NCBI GenBank assembly: GCA_011049175.1
Contig: DSCJ01000025.1
Location: 1-64,000 of the forward strand
DNA from: Bacteroidota bacterium
GTDB lineage: Bacteria > Bacteroidota > Bacteroidia > Bacteroidales > VadinHA17
Reading direction: 5' to 3'
Length of the DNA stretch: 64,000 nt
Position 1 is the stretch's first letter, and each line of letters begins with the position of its first letter. The notes under the pieces were generated by a model that was given only the letters and a program-made list of their open reading frames with translations, did not search any database and was not told the origin of the DNA. Both the position numbers and the translations under genes were made by a program. Shown here one piece after another: positions 45,051-54,594 of the stretch.

Positions 45051-47144
45051 CTACTTGCTGAGAATTTCAAATTCCACCCGTCTGTTCTGTGCCCTTCCCT
45101 CTTCCGTGTCGTTGCTGGCAATCGGACGGGTATAGGCATAACCCTTATATTCCAGTCGCGACGGATCAATTCCGCTGGTTATCAGATAATCCACCACGGC
45201 TTTGGCCCGGGCTTCCGAAAGACGGGTATTGCTTTCAAGCGAACCGATATTATCGGTATGTCCCGAAACCTCAATGCGCATGGTGGGATTGGTGGTCAGC
45301 AGCTTGAACACCCGGTTCAGCTCAGGGTATGATTCGGGGGTAAGCTTTGCCGAATTAAACTCGAAGAAGATGTTTTTCAGGATCACCGTCTCACCCACCT
45401 GTAATTTTTTTAGGAAGAAATTCCTGATCATTTCCTTATCATCGGTGTCTTTCGGCAGGTCGATCACATCCAGATAGAGCATATATCCTTCCGAAGTAAT
45501 TTCCACCCCGTAACTTTTTCTTTCGGTAAGGGTAAAGCGGAAATTACCTGTCTGAGGATTGGAAATGGTGGTGGCGATCACCCGGTTCCTGTCCAGATCG
45601 ATCAGATCGATCTTGGCTGCCACCGGGTTGGTGGTGCCTTCTTCCAGCACGGTACCCAGCAGCCGGAAGGTGGTATCCACGGGAGGAGCTACCTGTTCCA
45701 CAATTCTTACGGTATCTTTAACCACCATTACCACGGTATCCACCTTCGGCAGCGGTTCGGGTTCTTCAACCACTTCCGGTTCGGGTTCGGGAGGAGGCAG
45801 ATACCTGATGCGGTAAATATCCTTCCAGCCCAGACTGGATTCCAGAGTGGCGGAATAGTAAGCAATAGCGGTATCGGGGGTGGTTTTGTAGAACACCTCA
45901 TCTCCCGGGGTATTGATGGGATAACCCAGGTTGACGGGAGTCGCCCATTCCCCGTTTTCATCCCGTACGGTCATAAACACATCGTACCCCCCCATGGTAT
46001 TGTGCCCTTTCGAGCTGAAATACAGGGTATCGCCCGAAGGCGCAGCGTGCACACCCTCCTCATCCCGGGGAGTATTGACCACCTGGCCCAGGTTCACCGG
46101 ATCGGTCCATTTGCCTTTTTCGTCCAGCCGGCTGTAGAAAATATCTTTTCCCCCGTAGCTTTCTTTCGGAAAAGCAGAAACAAAAAACAATTCCGTCATT
46201 TCGCGGTTGAAAGTCAGGGAAGTTTCCTTGTAGCGGGTATTGAATATACCCGAAAGCCTCCGCGGAGACTGCCATTTATTCTTCACATTCAGCGTGGAAT
46301 ACAGGTTTCCCCCTTTCTTCTTGCCAATATACAGGTACAGTTCCTGGTTATCGGGCGCCAGGTAGAGAGCCGATTCGTTTCCTTTGCTGTTGACCGGCTT
46401 GCCCAGGTCCTCGGCCTTTTCCCATGATGTGCCGTTATAATAGCTGTAATAAATATCTTCGTAGTATTTGTTGTCGAGTGGATGTCGCCGGTCATGACCC
46501 TCGAAAGGCCTTCGTGAGGTAAAATACATACGGGCTCCCGTTGACGATAACACAGGATTGTAATCGTCATACGACGAATTAATGTTTCCACCCAGATTGG
46601 TAATTTCCACCCTGAGGGTATCCTTTACCAGTTCTTTACCGTGCCTGCATTCCTGTATCCATTTTTCCACATCCACATCGAGCCGTTTTTTCTCTTTCTC
46701 GCTCAGACTGTCGAGATAAGTCCGGTACCCGATAATGGCTTCATCGAACATCATATTGTAATGGCAGGCACGGGCCATCATCAGGGGGAGTTCAGGAGTC
46801 AGGTTTTCATCGAATTCGGAAGCAATCTGAAAATACCTGAGTGATTCCCGGGGCTTATCGGAATACAGATAAGCCACTCCGAGTTTGAAGTTCAGGGCCG
46901 GATCGAATTCATTGTATGATTTGGCCTGCAGGTAATGTTGAATGGCCAGGTCGAAGGTGCCTATCCCTTCCCTGAACCATTTATCCCCGGCACGGATATG
47001 ATTCCAGGCCTGATCGAACCCCTGGGGCTCCTTCATGAAATCCGATCGTTTTATCCTCAGAAAAGGCTGGGCCGGCATTGATTCAGCCATGATGAACAGC
47101 CCAATACAGAGCAACGAATGCAGTATTAACGATTTTCTCATCAT
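45051..47144 (-). CDS. PorE-like outer-membrane protein: TPR, beta-propeller, CRD and OmpA domains
   Basis: A 697-residue exported protein. The signal peptide ends near MPAQ at about 26. Next come TPR-like helices (about 40-180), WD40-like PD40 propeller repeats (about 190-440, e.g. [20 protein letters not shown]), a Pro/Glu/Val-rich linker, a carboxypeptidase-regulatory-like beta domain (about 490-580) and a C-terminal OmpA peptidoglycan-binding domain ([23 protein letters not shown]). That is the domain order of PorE of the type IX secretion system. No lipobox is seen, unlike P. gingivalis PorE. It may be PorE or a paralogue that tethers to peptidoglycan. Confidence 0.85.
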   Translation of the reverse strand: MMRKSLILHSLLCIGLFIMAESMPAQPFLRIKRSDFMKEPQGFDQAWNHIRAGDKWFREGIGTFDLAIQHYLQAKSYNEFDPALNFKLGVAYLYSDKPRESLRYFQIASEFDENLTPELPLMMARACHYNMMFDEAIIGYRTYLDSLSEKEKKRLDVDVEKWIQECRHGKELVKDTLRVEITNLGGNINSSYDDYNPVLSSTGARMYFTSRRPFEGHDRRHPLDNKYYEDIYYSYYNGTSWEKAEDLGKPVNSKGNESALYLAPDNQELYLYIGKKKGGNLYSTLNVKNKWQSPRRLSGIFNTRYKETSLTFNREMTELFFVSAFPKESYGGKDIFYSRLDEKGKWTDPVNLGQVVNTPRDEEGVHAAPSGDTLYFSSKGHNTMGGYDVFMTVRDENGEWATPVNLGYPINTPGDEVFYKTTPDTAIAYYSATLESSLGWKDIYRIRYLPPPEPEPEVVEEPEPLPKVDTVVMVVKDTVRIVEQVAPPVDTTFRLLGTVLEEGTTNPVAAKIDLIDLDRNRVIATTISNPQTGNFRFTLTERKSYGVEITSEGYMLYLDVIDLPKDTDDKEMIRNFFLKKLQVGETVILKNIFFEFNSAKLTPESYPELNRVFKLLTTNPTMRIEVSGHTDNIGSLESNTRLSEARAKAVVDYLITSGIDPSRLEYKGYAYTRPIASNDTEEGRAQNRRVEFEILSK

Positions 47145-47371
47145 AACATGCGTTTGTTGTGATTCAGATATACGTAAAAGTTTTAAAAGTACTAATTTTT
47201 TCTTCCCCTGTTTGCAGCATACCGAAAAATAAAAGAGAACAATTTTATAATGTGTATTATTATCAGTATATCTTTACGAAAAAAAGCGAGGAAGGTTATT
47301 ATCAGGTTGTTTTTGAGGATATGAAAATATTTATTATTTTTAAATAATGTCAATTTTTGTTACCTTCAATC

Positions 47372-47395
47372 GTTCATGACGCTAACATCATGAAC
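47372..47395. repeat. 8-bp inverted repeat upstream of the HPt gene
   Basis: GTTCATGA at 47372-47379 is repeated inverted as TCATGAAC at 47388-47395 with an 8-base spacer. It lies 25 bases before the HPt ATG, in a 275-base AT-rich spacer shared with the divergent PorE-like gene. It is a good operator candidate; hairpin formation is also possible. Confidence 0.4.
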
Positions 47396-47419
47396 CTGTT
47401 TATCTTATAATCTAATTTT

Positions 47420-47776
47420 ATGACCGGAAAGGAATCATTGGTAAATTTGAAGTATCTTGAGGAAATGACGGGGGGAAGCAAGGAACTGGTAAAGGAAATG
47501 ATCGATATTTTCATCAGCCAGGTACCTGAATTCATTGAAGAAATGAGGGAACTGCATAAGAAAAATGACTGGCATTCGCTCGGATTGCTTGCTCACAAGG
47601 CCAAATCATCGGTGGCTATTATGGGCATGGAGGAACAGGCCGCCAGGCTGAAAATGCTGGAGCAACTAACAAAGGAAGGAAAGGAAACCGGGCAATACGA
47701 AAACTATATCAACCAGTTTGAGAAAAACTGCCTCAGGGCAATTGAGGAACTGCAACTGGTGAAAAACAACCTGTAA
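47420..47776 (+). CDS. HPt histidine phosphotransfer protein
   Basis: A 118-residue, four-helix protein. The phosphorylated histidine is H59 in LLAHKAKSSVAIMG, the standard HPt motif (HxxKGSS-like). It should relay phosphate from a hybrid histidine kinase to a response regulator, neither of which is next to it. It is followed 10 bases later by a STAS protein, so the two are co-expressed. Confidence 0.92.
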   Translation: MTGKESLVNLKYLEEMTGGSKELVKEMIDIFISQVPEFIEEMRELHKKNDWHSLGLLAHKAKSSVAIMGMEEQAARLKMLEQLTKEGKETGQYENYINQFEKNCLRAIEELQLVKNNL

Positions 47777-47786
47777 ACCCATTAAC

Positions 47787-48137
47787 ATGAGCGGTAATCT
47801 GCTGAAAACCGAAAAAATTGACAACATTGACGTAGTTTCCTTCGAAAATGTAAAAAAGTTCAATGCCCTGATTTCAGAACCGGTGAAGGAAGAGCTGACG
47901 AGTTTTTTTAACAAGCCCAATACCAGGCTGATTCTCAACCTGGAGGGCATCAATTACATTGACAGTTCGGGTTTCGGGGTATTCCTTTCCGTAATGAAAA
48001 CCGCCAACAACAATTACGGCCATTTCAAGTTGTGCAATATCTCCCCTGAAGTAATGGAGTTATTCAAGCTTCTTCAGCTGCACAATATTTTCGAAATTTA
48101 CGACGATCTGGAAGACTGCCTGAAAAGTTACAGTTAG
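47787..48137 (+). CDS. STAS-domain anti-sigma factor antagonist-like protein
   Basis: A 116-residue single STAS domain. The phosphorylatable serine is in INYIDSSGFGVFLS (S60/S61), matching SpoIIAA/RsbV-type proteins. Such proteins switch partners by serine phosphorylation. No anti-sigma kinase is adjacent. Its partner HPt gene lies 10 bases upstream; a strong terminator follows. The SiaB/SiaC pair elsewhere in this window uses similar chemistry. Confidence 0.92.
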   Translation: MSGNLLKTEKIDNIDVVSFENVKKFNALISEPVKEELTSFFNKPNTRLILNLEGINYIDSSGFGVFLSVMKTANNNYGHFKLCNISPEVMELFKLLQLHNIFEIYDDLEDCLKSYS

Positions 48138-48160
48138 AACGGGGGCAGGTGCTCCTACAA

Positions 48161-48187
48161 AAAAATCCGGCTGGCGGCCGGATTTTT
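48161..48187. terminator. Bidirectional terminator between STAS and clpB genes
   Basis: AAAAATCCGGC at 48161-48171 pairs exactly with GCCGGATTTTT at 48177-48187, loop TGGCG. It gives U-runs in both directions. It serves the STAS gene (+) and overlaps the clpB stop codon (-). Confidence 0.85.
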
Positions 48188-50807
48188 ATTTTTCCTCTTT
48201 TTCTTTTTCCTGAACAGGGGCATTGCGGAAAACAATCCCGTCTTTTTCGCCATCGATCACAATGTTTCTGTCTTTGCTGATCTTTCCGTTCAGGATGGTA
48301 CGGGCCATTTCATTCAACACCTGCCTCTGGATGATCCGTTTGATCGGCCGGGCACCGAACTGGGGGTCATATCCCTGGGCAGCAATCAGCGCCACGGCTT
48401 CATCCGTGTAGCGGGCATGCACCTGGTTTTTCTCCAGCATGGCCACCACCTGATCCATTTGCAGGCGCACAATTTGACGGATCTCTTCCTCAGTAAGCGG
48501 ATTGAATACAATGATTTCGTCAATCCTGTTCAGGAATTCAGGACGTATGCTCCGTTTCAGCAATTCGAGCACTTCAACACGGGTTTTTTCTATCAGTTCA
48601 CCCCGGTTCTCACGGGTCATTTTTCCGAGGTATTCCTGGATAATATGCGAGCCCACGTTGGACGTCATGATAATGATGGTATTCCTGAAGTTAGCCGTAC
48701 GTCCCTTGTTATCGGTCAGCCGGCCGTCGTCGAGCACCTGGAGCAGGATATTGAACACATCGGGATGGGCCTTTTCAATCTCATCGAGCAGGACCACCGA
48801 ATACGGCTTACGCCGCACCGCTTCGGTAAGCTGTCCCCCTTCGTCGTATCCCACATACCCGGGAGGTGCCCCGATCAATCTCGACACCGAATGGCGCTCC
48901 TGGTACTCTGACATATCGATACGGGTCATGAGATTTTCATCATTGAAAAGAAACTCCGCCAGGGCACGGGCCAGTTCGGTTTTTCCCACACCGGTGGTAC
49001 CCAAGAAGATAAACGACCCGATGGGCCGGCGGTTATCCTGCAATCCTGCCCGGCTTCTCCTGACAGCATCGGCCACAGCAGCAATGGCTTCGTCCTGACC
49101 CACCACGCGGCGGTGCAGTTCATTTTCCAGGTGCAGCAGTTTTTCCCTTTCACTCCGGAGCATGCGGCTCACGGGAATACCGGTCCATTTCGAAACCACC
49201 TCGGCAATATCTTCGGCACTCACCTCTTCTTTGATGAGTGGTGAGTCGCCCTGTTTCTCCTGCAATTTTTTATTCAGCTCCACGATCCGTTGCTCGGCTT
49301 CCTTGATCTTGCCGTACCTCAATTCAGCCACCCGGCCATAGTTACCCTCACGTTCGGCTTTTTCCGCCTCGAAACGCATGCTCTCCACCTGCTCCCTGAT
49401 TTTCTGGATTTCCTCCACCAGTTTGCGCTCTTCTTCCCACTTGGCCCGCAGATGATTCCTTTCATCATTCAGGTTTGCCAGTTCGCTCCCGAGGGCCGAA
49501 AGTTTTTCCCTGTCGCCTTCGCGTTTGATGGCAGCCCTTTCGATCTCCAGCTGTTTTACGCGGCGTTCTATTTCATCAATCTCCTCGGGCAGGCTGTTCA
49601 TCTCCAGCCGGAGCCTCGATGCCGCCTCATCGATCAGGTCAATGGCTTTGTCGGGAAGGAATCTTTCGGTGATATACCGCTGTGAAAGTTCCACGGCGGC
49701 AATAATGGCTTCATCCCTGATCCTCACCTTATGATGGTTCTCATACCTTTCTTTCAGGCCCCTGAGGATGGAAACCGCACTGGCAGCGTCGGGCTCATCC
49801 ACCATCACGACCTGGAACCTGCGTTCCAGCGCCTTGTCTTTTTCGAAATATTTCTGGTATTCGCCCAGGGTGGTGGCCCCGATGGCCCTGAGTTCACCGC
49901 GGGCCAGAGCGGGTTTCAGAATATTGGCCGCATCCATGGCTCCTTCACTTTTCCCGGCGCCTACCAGGGTATGTATCTCGTCAATAAACAACACGATATC
50001 CCCATCCGATGCCACCACTTCTTTCACTACAGCTTTGAGCCTTTCCTCGAACTCGCCCTTGTATTTGGCACCGGCCACCAGGGCTCCCATATCCAGGGAA
50101 TACACCTGTTTGGTTTTCAGGTTTTCGGGCACATCGCCTTTCACAATGCGGTGCGCCAGCCCTTCGGCAATGGCTGTTTTCCCCACACCGGGTTCGCCGA
50201 TCAGGATCGGATTGTTTTTGGTACGGCGGGAAAGGATCTGCAGGATCCGTCTGATCTCGTCATCCCTTCCGATCACAGGATCCAGCTTGCCGGTCCGGGC
50301 CATTTCATTCAGGTTGATGGCAAACCGGTTCAGGCTGTCGAAAGTATCTTCAGCCGTCTGGCTGTTCACTCTGGCTCCTTTTCTGAGCGACCCGATGGCC
50401 TGCATGAGGGCTTTTTCGGTGATCCCCTGATCCTTCATCATTCTGGACACCTGGTCGTTGCCGGCCAGTATCCCCAGAAGAATGTGCTCCACCGAAACAA
50501 ACTGGTCGCCCATCGACTTCGATTTGCTGATGGCTTGCTGCAGGGCTTTGTTCCCGGCCTGCGACAGATAAGGCTCGCCTCCCGAAACCCTGGGGTATGA
50601 TTGCAGAATGCTGTCAAGCACCTGCTCCAAACCCGATTCGGAAATCTGCAGCTTGCCCAGCAGGTATGATGAAATATTTTCACCATGGTGCAACACTCCC
50701 TTCAGCAAATGTCCGGGCTCTATGGCCTGATGCCCGAATCCTTCGGCAATCTGAAACGCATGTTGTACAGCTTCCTGTGCTTTTATTGTGAACTGATTCA
50801 GGTTCAT
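48186..50807 (-). CDS. clpB: ATP-dependent chaperone ClpB
   Basis: Hexameric disaggregase that works with DnaK. The 873-residue protein has the Clp N-domain repeats (1-145), the first AAA+ module with Walker [10 protein letters not shown] (204-212) and [13 protein letters not shown], the long coiled-coil M domain (about 410-525, rich in E, K and R), which marks ClpB rather than ClpA/C, and the second AAA+ module with GTTGVGKTE and [14 protein letters not shown]. Usual length. ATG at 50807. It converges with the STAS gene at a shared terminator. Confidence 0.97.
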   Translation of the reverse strand: MNLNQFTIKAQEAVQHAFQIAEGFGHQAIEPGHLLKGVLHHGENISSYLLGKLQISESGLEQVLDSILQSYPRVSGGEPYLSQAGNKALQQAISKSKSMGDQFVSVEHILLGILAGNDQVSRMMKDQGITEKALMQAIGSLRKGARVNSQTAEDTFDSLNRFAINLNEMARTGKLDPVIGRDDEIRRILQILSRRTKNNPILIGEPGVGKTAIAEGLAHRIVKGDVPENLKTKQVYSLDMGALVAGAKYKGEFEERLKAVVKEVVASDGDIVLFIDEIHTLVGAGKSEGAMDAANILKPALARGELRAIGATTLGEYQKYFEKDKALERRFQVVMVDEPDAASAVSILRGLKERYENHHKVRIRDEAIIAAVELSQRYITERFLPDKAIDLIDEAASRLRLEMNSLPEEIDEIERRVKQLEIERAAIKREGDREKLSALGSELANLNDERNHLRAKWEEERKLVEEIQKIREQVESMRFEAEKAEREGNYGRVAELRYGKIKEAEQRIVELNKKLQEKQGDSPLIKEEVSAEDIAEVVSKWTGIPVSRMLRSEREKLLHLENELHRRVVGQDEAIAAVADAVRRSRAGLQDNRRPIGSFIFLGTTGVGKTELARALAEFLFNDENLMTRIDMSEYQERHSVSRLIGAPPGYVGYDEGGQLTEAVRRKPYSVVLLDEIEKAHPDVFNILLQVLDDGRLTDNKGRTANFRNTIIIMTSNVGSHIIQEYLGKMTRENRGELIEKTRVEVLELLKRSIRPEFLNRIDEIIVFNPLTEEEIRQIVRLQMDQVVAMLEKNQVHARYTDEAVALIAAQGYDPQFGARPIKRIIQRQVLNEMARTILNGKISKDRNIVIDGEKDGIVFRNAPVQEKEKEEK

Positions 50808-50989
50808 ATTTGTTAGTTTTATATATTATTGAATAGCTTTCCCACGTTCTTTACAGAATGATATCAAATGCATTGCCATGGTGAAGAAGTGGGATATTTC
50901 TGTAATATTGGCGTATATGATCCGGTTCGACCGGTCATTTTGACACCCGGATGAAAGACGACAACAAAACGTCTCATACGGATTTTTCG

Positions 50990-50997
50990 TACTTTTG
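50990..50997 (+). promoter_or_regulatory. Promoter -7 box of the aspartyl protease gene
   Basis: TACTTTTG is an exact TAnnTTTG match, 16 bases before the ATG at 51014. No clear TTG lies at -33. The leader would be about 10 bases. Confidence 0.5.
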
Positions 50998-51013
50998 TCA
51001 GAAGTATTAGACA

Positions 51014-52270
51014 ATGAAAAACAAAGGGTTACATATTATTCTCATGATCAAGGTCGTGTTGCTGCTGTGCGGGCCTGGAGCCAGAGGACAGCAGGGATCG
51101 GACAACCTGTATTTTGCCGATCCCGATCAGAAGAAAGTGACCCTTCCATTCCGGTTCATCAATAACCTCTCAATCATTCCCCTGTTCATCAACAATTCCG
51201 ACACCCTCTTCTTTGTACTGGATACCGGCCTCACCACTGCCATTCTCACGGAATTGTCTCTGAGTGACAGTCTTTCTCTTGAATACAGCCGGAGGGTAAG
51301 GCTGGGCGGCCTGGGGGAAGGCGAACCCATCCAGGCTCTTCACTCCACCGGCAACCGGTTCAGAATACACGGTATTGTGGGGTACGATCAGGACATGTAT
51401 GTTCTGCTGCAGAATATATTCAATCTGTCCTCCCTGCTGGGAACCCGGGTACATGGGATTGTGGGCTACGATCTGTTCAATAATTTCATTATCGAAATGG
51501 ATTACTCCCGCCGGCTGCTCACCCTGCATAATCCGATCTTTTATGAACCGAAAGATACAAGAAACAGCATCACCCTCCCCCTGGAAATGCAGGGTACAAA
51601 ACCTTTTATTTCGGCAGAGATTGAACAGGAGGACGGATCCCGCATCAACGTCAAACTGCTGGTTGATCTCGGAGCAAGTCATGCTCTGTGGCTTGATCCC
51701 CACACCGACGAAAGGATCCGTTTGCCCGAAAAAACCGTTGAAACCTATCTGGGTACCGGCCTGAGCGGTCAGATCCACGGAGTACTCGGCAAGATCAATA
51801 AGCTGATCCTGGGGCCTTATGTTTTAAACGAACCCATTGTTGCGTATCCCGATTCACTCTCCACGGCACTTGCCACAAGACTGGGAGACCGGAACGGAAG
51901 CATCGGTTCCGAAGTGCTGAGGCGGTTCAATGTGGTCATTGACTACCCGAACAAAAAACTGACGCTCTCTCCGAATAGCTCGTTCCGTGACCGGTTCCGG
52001 CAGAATATGAGTGGTATTGAAATAGAGTCGACTATACCGGGTTTGCCTTACTATCAAATCACCTATATCAGAAAAAATTCGCCCGCCGACCGGGCCGGGC
52101 TGAGACGGGGCGACGAGATTATTTCCATCAACGACCAGTCGGCACTGAGTATGACCATAAACAAAATTTATGATATTTTTGAAAGCAAACCGGGGCGTAA
52201 GATCAGGATGACGGTTCGCCGCAGGGGTGAAAAGTTTAGAACAATTTTTTTTCTCGAAGACTGGCTGTAA
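51014..52270 (+). CDS. Exported retropepsin-like aspartyl protease with PDZ domain
   Basis: A 418-residue protein with a signal peptide (about 1-25, cut after ARGQ). The first half holds an aspartyl-protease-like fold with the catalytic motif VLDTGLTT (D70-T71-G72), and a second copy LVDLGASHAL near residue 218, where Thr/Ser is replaced by Leu. A C-terminal PDZ domain (about 335-405: IRKNSPADRAGLRRGDEIISIND) probably binds peptides. The DLG change in the second half may weaken or alter activity. It converges with the DPP-IV-like peptidase gene. Confidence 0.87.
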   Translation: MKNKGLHIILMIKVVLLLCGPGARGQQGSDNLYFADPDQKKVTLPFRFINNLSIIPLFINNSDTLFFVLDTGLTTAILTELSLSDSLSLEYSRRVRLGGLGEGEPIQALHSTGNRFRIHGIVGYDQDMYVLLQNIFNLSSLLGTRVHGIVGYDLFNNFIIEMDYSRRLLTLHNPIFYEPKDTRNSITLPLEMQGTKPFISAEIEQEDGSRINVKLLVDLGASHALWLDPHTDERIRLPEKTVETYLGTGLSGQIHGVLGKINKLILGPYVLNEPIVAYPDSLSTALATRLGDRNGSIGSEVLRRFNVVIDYPNKKLTLSPNSSFRDRFRQNMSGIEIESTIPGLPYYQITYIRKNSPADRAGLRRGDEIISINDQSALSMTINKIYDIFESKPGRKIRMTVRRRGEKFRTIFFLEDWL

Positions 52271-52312
52271 TCAGGATATTAACCCGGTCACCGGAATGCC
52301 TGTCGCCGCCCG

Positions 52313-54457
52313 CTATTTTAAAAAATCATCAAAATAGGCAGAAACCTTGTTCATTAGATGTACCCGGTCGCTCCCCCTGACATTATGCGGATGGGTGGGA
52401 TACACAAAATAATCGGGCTGGGTTCCTGCCTGGATGCAGGCACGCAGAAAGGTAAGAGAATGCTGCCACACCACAACATCATCAAGAGCCCCGTGGATCA
52501 CCAGCAACCTGCCCCTGAGATCACCCGCCCGTGACTTCAGATCCGACCGGGCATACCCTTCCGGATTTTCGTCGGGAGTGTCCATGTACCTTTCCCCGTA
52601 CATCACTTCGTAAAATTTCCAGTCGGTTACCGGACCGCCGGCCACTCCCACTTTGAAAATCTCAGGATGCTGCAGCATAAGCGACAGGGTCATGAAGCCA
52701 CCATAGCTCCATCCGTGCACCCCGATGCGGGCCGTATCTACCCAGGAGTGGGTTTTGAGCCATTCTATCCCCCGCATCTGGTCTTCTACCTCTATTTCCC
52801 CCAGCCTGCGGTGAATGATACTTTCAAAATCCATTCCCCGGTTGGCCGAGCCCCGGTTATCGAGGGTAAAAACCGCATACCCCCTCTGGGCCATGTAATG
52901 CGGCCATAGACCCGATTGTGCCAGCCATCCGTTTGTCACCAGCTGGGCATGAGGTCCGCCGTAAACATATACCACCACCGGATATTCCTTTTCAGGATCA
53001 AAGGGCACCGGTTTGATCAGCCGGTAATACAGGGGGGTAACCCCGTCACCGGCCGTAATGCTTCCCACTTCAATATCTCCCAGGGCATACTCCTCCAAAG
53101 GATTTTCCGATTTTTTCAGAATCCTGCCTTTTCTTTTCCCGGTTCCTGTAAGGGCGGTAACCAGTGGTGTGTCAATGTTCGACCAGTTATCCAGGAACCA
53201 GGTACCGTCGTCATTCAGAAGGGCCTGATGGGTTCCGGGTTCGGCAGTGAGACGTTTCAGGCGCCCCCCGGCCAGGGAAACCGTATATACCTGTCTTTCC
53301 AGCGGACCGGCTTCGGTTGCCTCGAAATATACATTACCACCTTTTCTGTCGAACCCCAGCAAGCGCGTTACTTCCCACTCTCCCCGGGTAATCTGGCGGA
53401 TAAAGCCTTTCTGAAGATCGTACAGGTATAGATGATTGTAACCGTCCCTTCTCGACTGCCATACGAAGCGGGTGGAGCTTCCGGGAAGAAATAATGCCGG
53501 ATGCTGAGGCTCCACATACCGTTCATCGCTTTCCTCGAACAGGGTCTTCACGAAACTCCCGTCAGATGCATCATAAAGCTTCATTTGCATGTGATTCTGT
53601 TCCCTGTTGAGATGGGCAACAAGAATATACTTTTCGTCTGGAGTCCAGGCCAGGTTGGTTAGATATTGCACGGCAGGCTCCCCTGTATCAAGATACAGAA
53701 CTTCATCTGTTTCCGCATGGTACACCCCTACTTTCACCACCTCGCTCTCCATTCCTGCCATGGGATACCTTACAGGTTCGGGGGTAGCTACCCGGGTCAT
53801 AAAGTTCACAATGGGGTATTTCGTTACGTTTCGTTCATCCTTCCGGTAAAAGGCCAGGCATTTCCCCGAAGGGCTGAAAAATATCCCCCCCGAGATACCG
53901 AACTCGTTGCGGTGGACCGACTGGCCGTATACCACTCCGTCGATCGAATCGGCGCTGATTTTTACTCTTTTTCCGCCGGCATGATCAATATAGAGCTGGT
54001 TCCCGCGGGTCCATGCCACAACCTGCCCGCCGGGCGCCATTTCAACAGTGCCGGCATCTCCCGGTATATTTATTACGGAAAGAATCTTTTTCCCGGTCAT
54101 ATCGGCACGGCAGAAAGCCGAAGAAGTGCGGAAAGCAATGGTGTTCGGGCCCTCCCACTCAAAACGGGGCATCCCGGAAGCCTTCTCAAGCATTCGTTTG
54201 CCGAGCATTCCGTTGAGGTCTTCCAGGGTAAAGGCAACCGTTTTGCCTGAACCATTTACCGACGACATATAAACCGTATCGTTTTCCACCCAGGTAAACG
54301 TATCCGGGCTGCGCCATTGCAACTGTCTGAACCGCGCGGGAGAAAAGGTGCCGTACCCGCCAAGCACGGCTTCTTCCATGGTAAACAGCTTACCCTGCCC
54401 GGCGGCAGGTCCTGTCAAAATAAAAACCAGGAAAGGAAACAGAATATGTTTCTTCAT
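52313..54457 (-). CDS. S9 family prolyl dipeptidyl peptidase (DPP-IV-like)
   Basis: A 714-residue exported serine peptidase that removes X-Pro or related dipeptides, supporting growth on proteins. Signal peptide ends near AAGQG (about 21). The beta-propeller (about 40-450) is followed by an alpha/beta hydrolase domain: nucleophile Ser in HGWSYGGFM, Asp in HGALDDVV and His in YPTHPHN. Family Glu motif is less clear. The frame continues 43 codons upstream but the ATG at 54457 gives the signal. Promoter candidate at 54479-54509. Confidence 0.93.
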   Translation of the reverse strand: MKKHILFPFLVFILTGPAAGQGKLFTMEEAVLGGYGTFSPARFRQLQWRSPDTFTWVENDTVYMSSVNGSGKTVAFTLEDLNGMLGKRMLEKASGMPRFEWEGPNTIAFRTSSAFCRADMTGKKILSVINIPGDAGTVEMAPGGQVVAWTRGNQLYIDHAGGKRVKISADSIDGVVYGQSVHRNEFGISGGIFFSPSGKCLAFYRKDERNVTKYPIVNFMTRVATPEPVRYPMAGMESEVVKVGVYHAETDEVLYLDTGEPAVQYLTNLAWTPDEKYILVAHLNREQNHMQMKLYDASDGSFVKTLFEESDERYVEPQHPALFLPGSSTRFVWQSRRDGYNHLYLYDLQKGFIRQITRGEWEVTRLLGFDRKGGNVYFEATEAGPLERQVYTVSLAGGRLKRLTAEPGTHQALLNDDGTWFLDNWSNIDTPLVTALTGTGKRKGRILKKSENPLEEYALGDIEVGSITAGDGVTPLYYRLIKPVPFDPEKEYPVVVYVYGGPHAQLVTNGWLAQSGLWPHYMAQRGYAVFTLDNRGSANRGMDFESIIHRRLGEIEVEDQMRGIEWLKTHSWVDTARIGVHGWSYGGFMTLSLMLQHPEIFKVGVAGGPVTDWKFYEVMYGERYMDTPDENPEGYARSDLKSRAGDLRGRLLVIHGALDDVVVWQHSLTFLRACIQAGTQPDYFVYPTHPHNVRGSDRVHLMNKVSAYFDDFLK

Positions 54458-54478
54458 GAGTTGAGTAAATTTAAGGAG

Positions 54479-54509
54479 CAATAATAATGACCGTTTCTGA
54501 TTTTTCAAA
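54479..54509 (-). promoter_or_regulatory. Promoter candidate of the DPP-IV-like gene
   Basis: On the minus strand TTTG (54509-54506) is followed after 19 bases by TATTATTG (54486-54479), one mismatch from TAnnTTTG. The ATG at 54457 lies 21 bases further on. Confidence 0.5.
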
Positions 54510-54594
54510 GAATAAAAAATGCAGATAGGAAAAGAAAGTAAAAGGGTTTTACTAAATTTAGCCACAAAACCCGGAAAAAGAATCATTCTGACCG

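Noticed and set aside
49731-50600. 289-residue frame antisense to clpB
   Set aside because: ClpB is unambiguous; this frame is its shadow.
50826-51014. 62-residue minus-strand frame between clpB and the aspartyl protease gene
   Set aside because: Covers the promoter region of the protease gene, has no recognisable content and no ribosome site.
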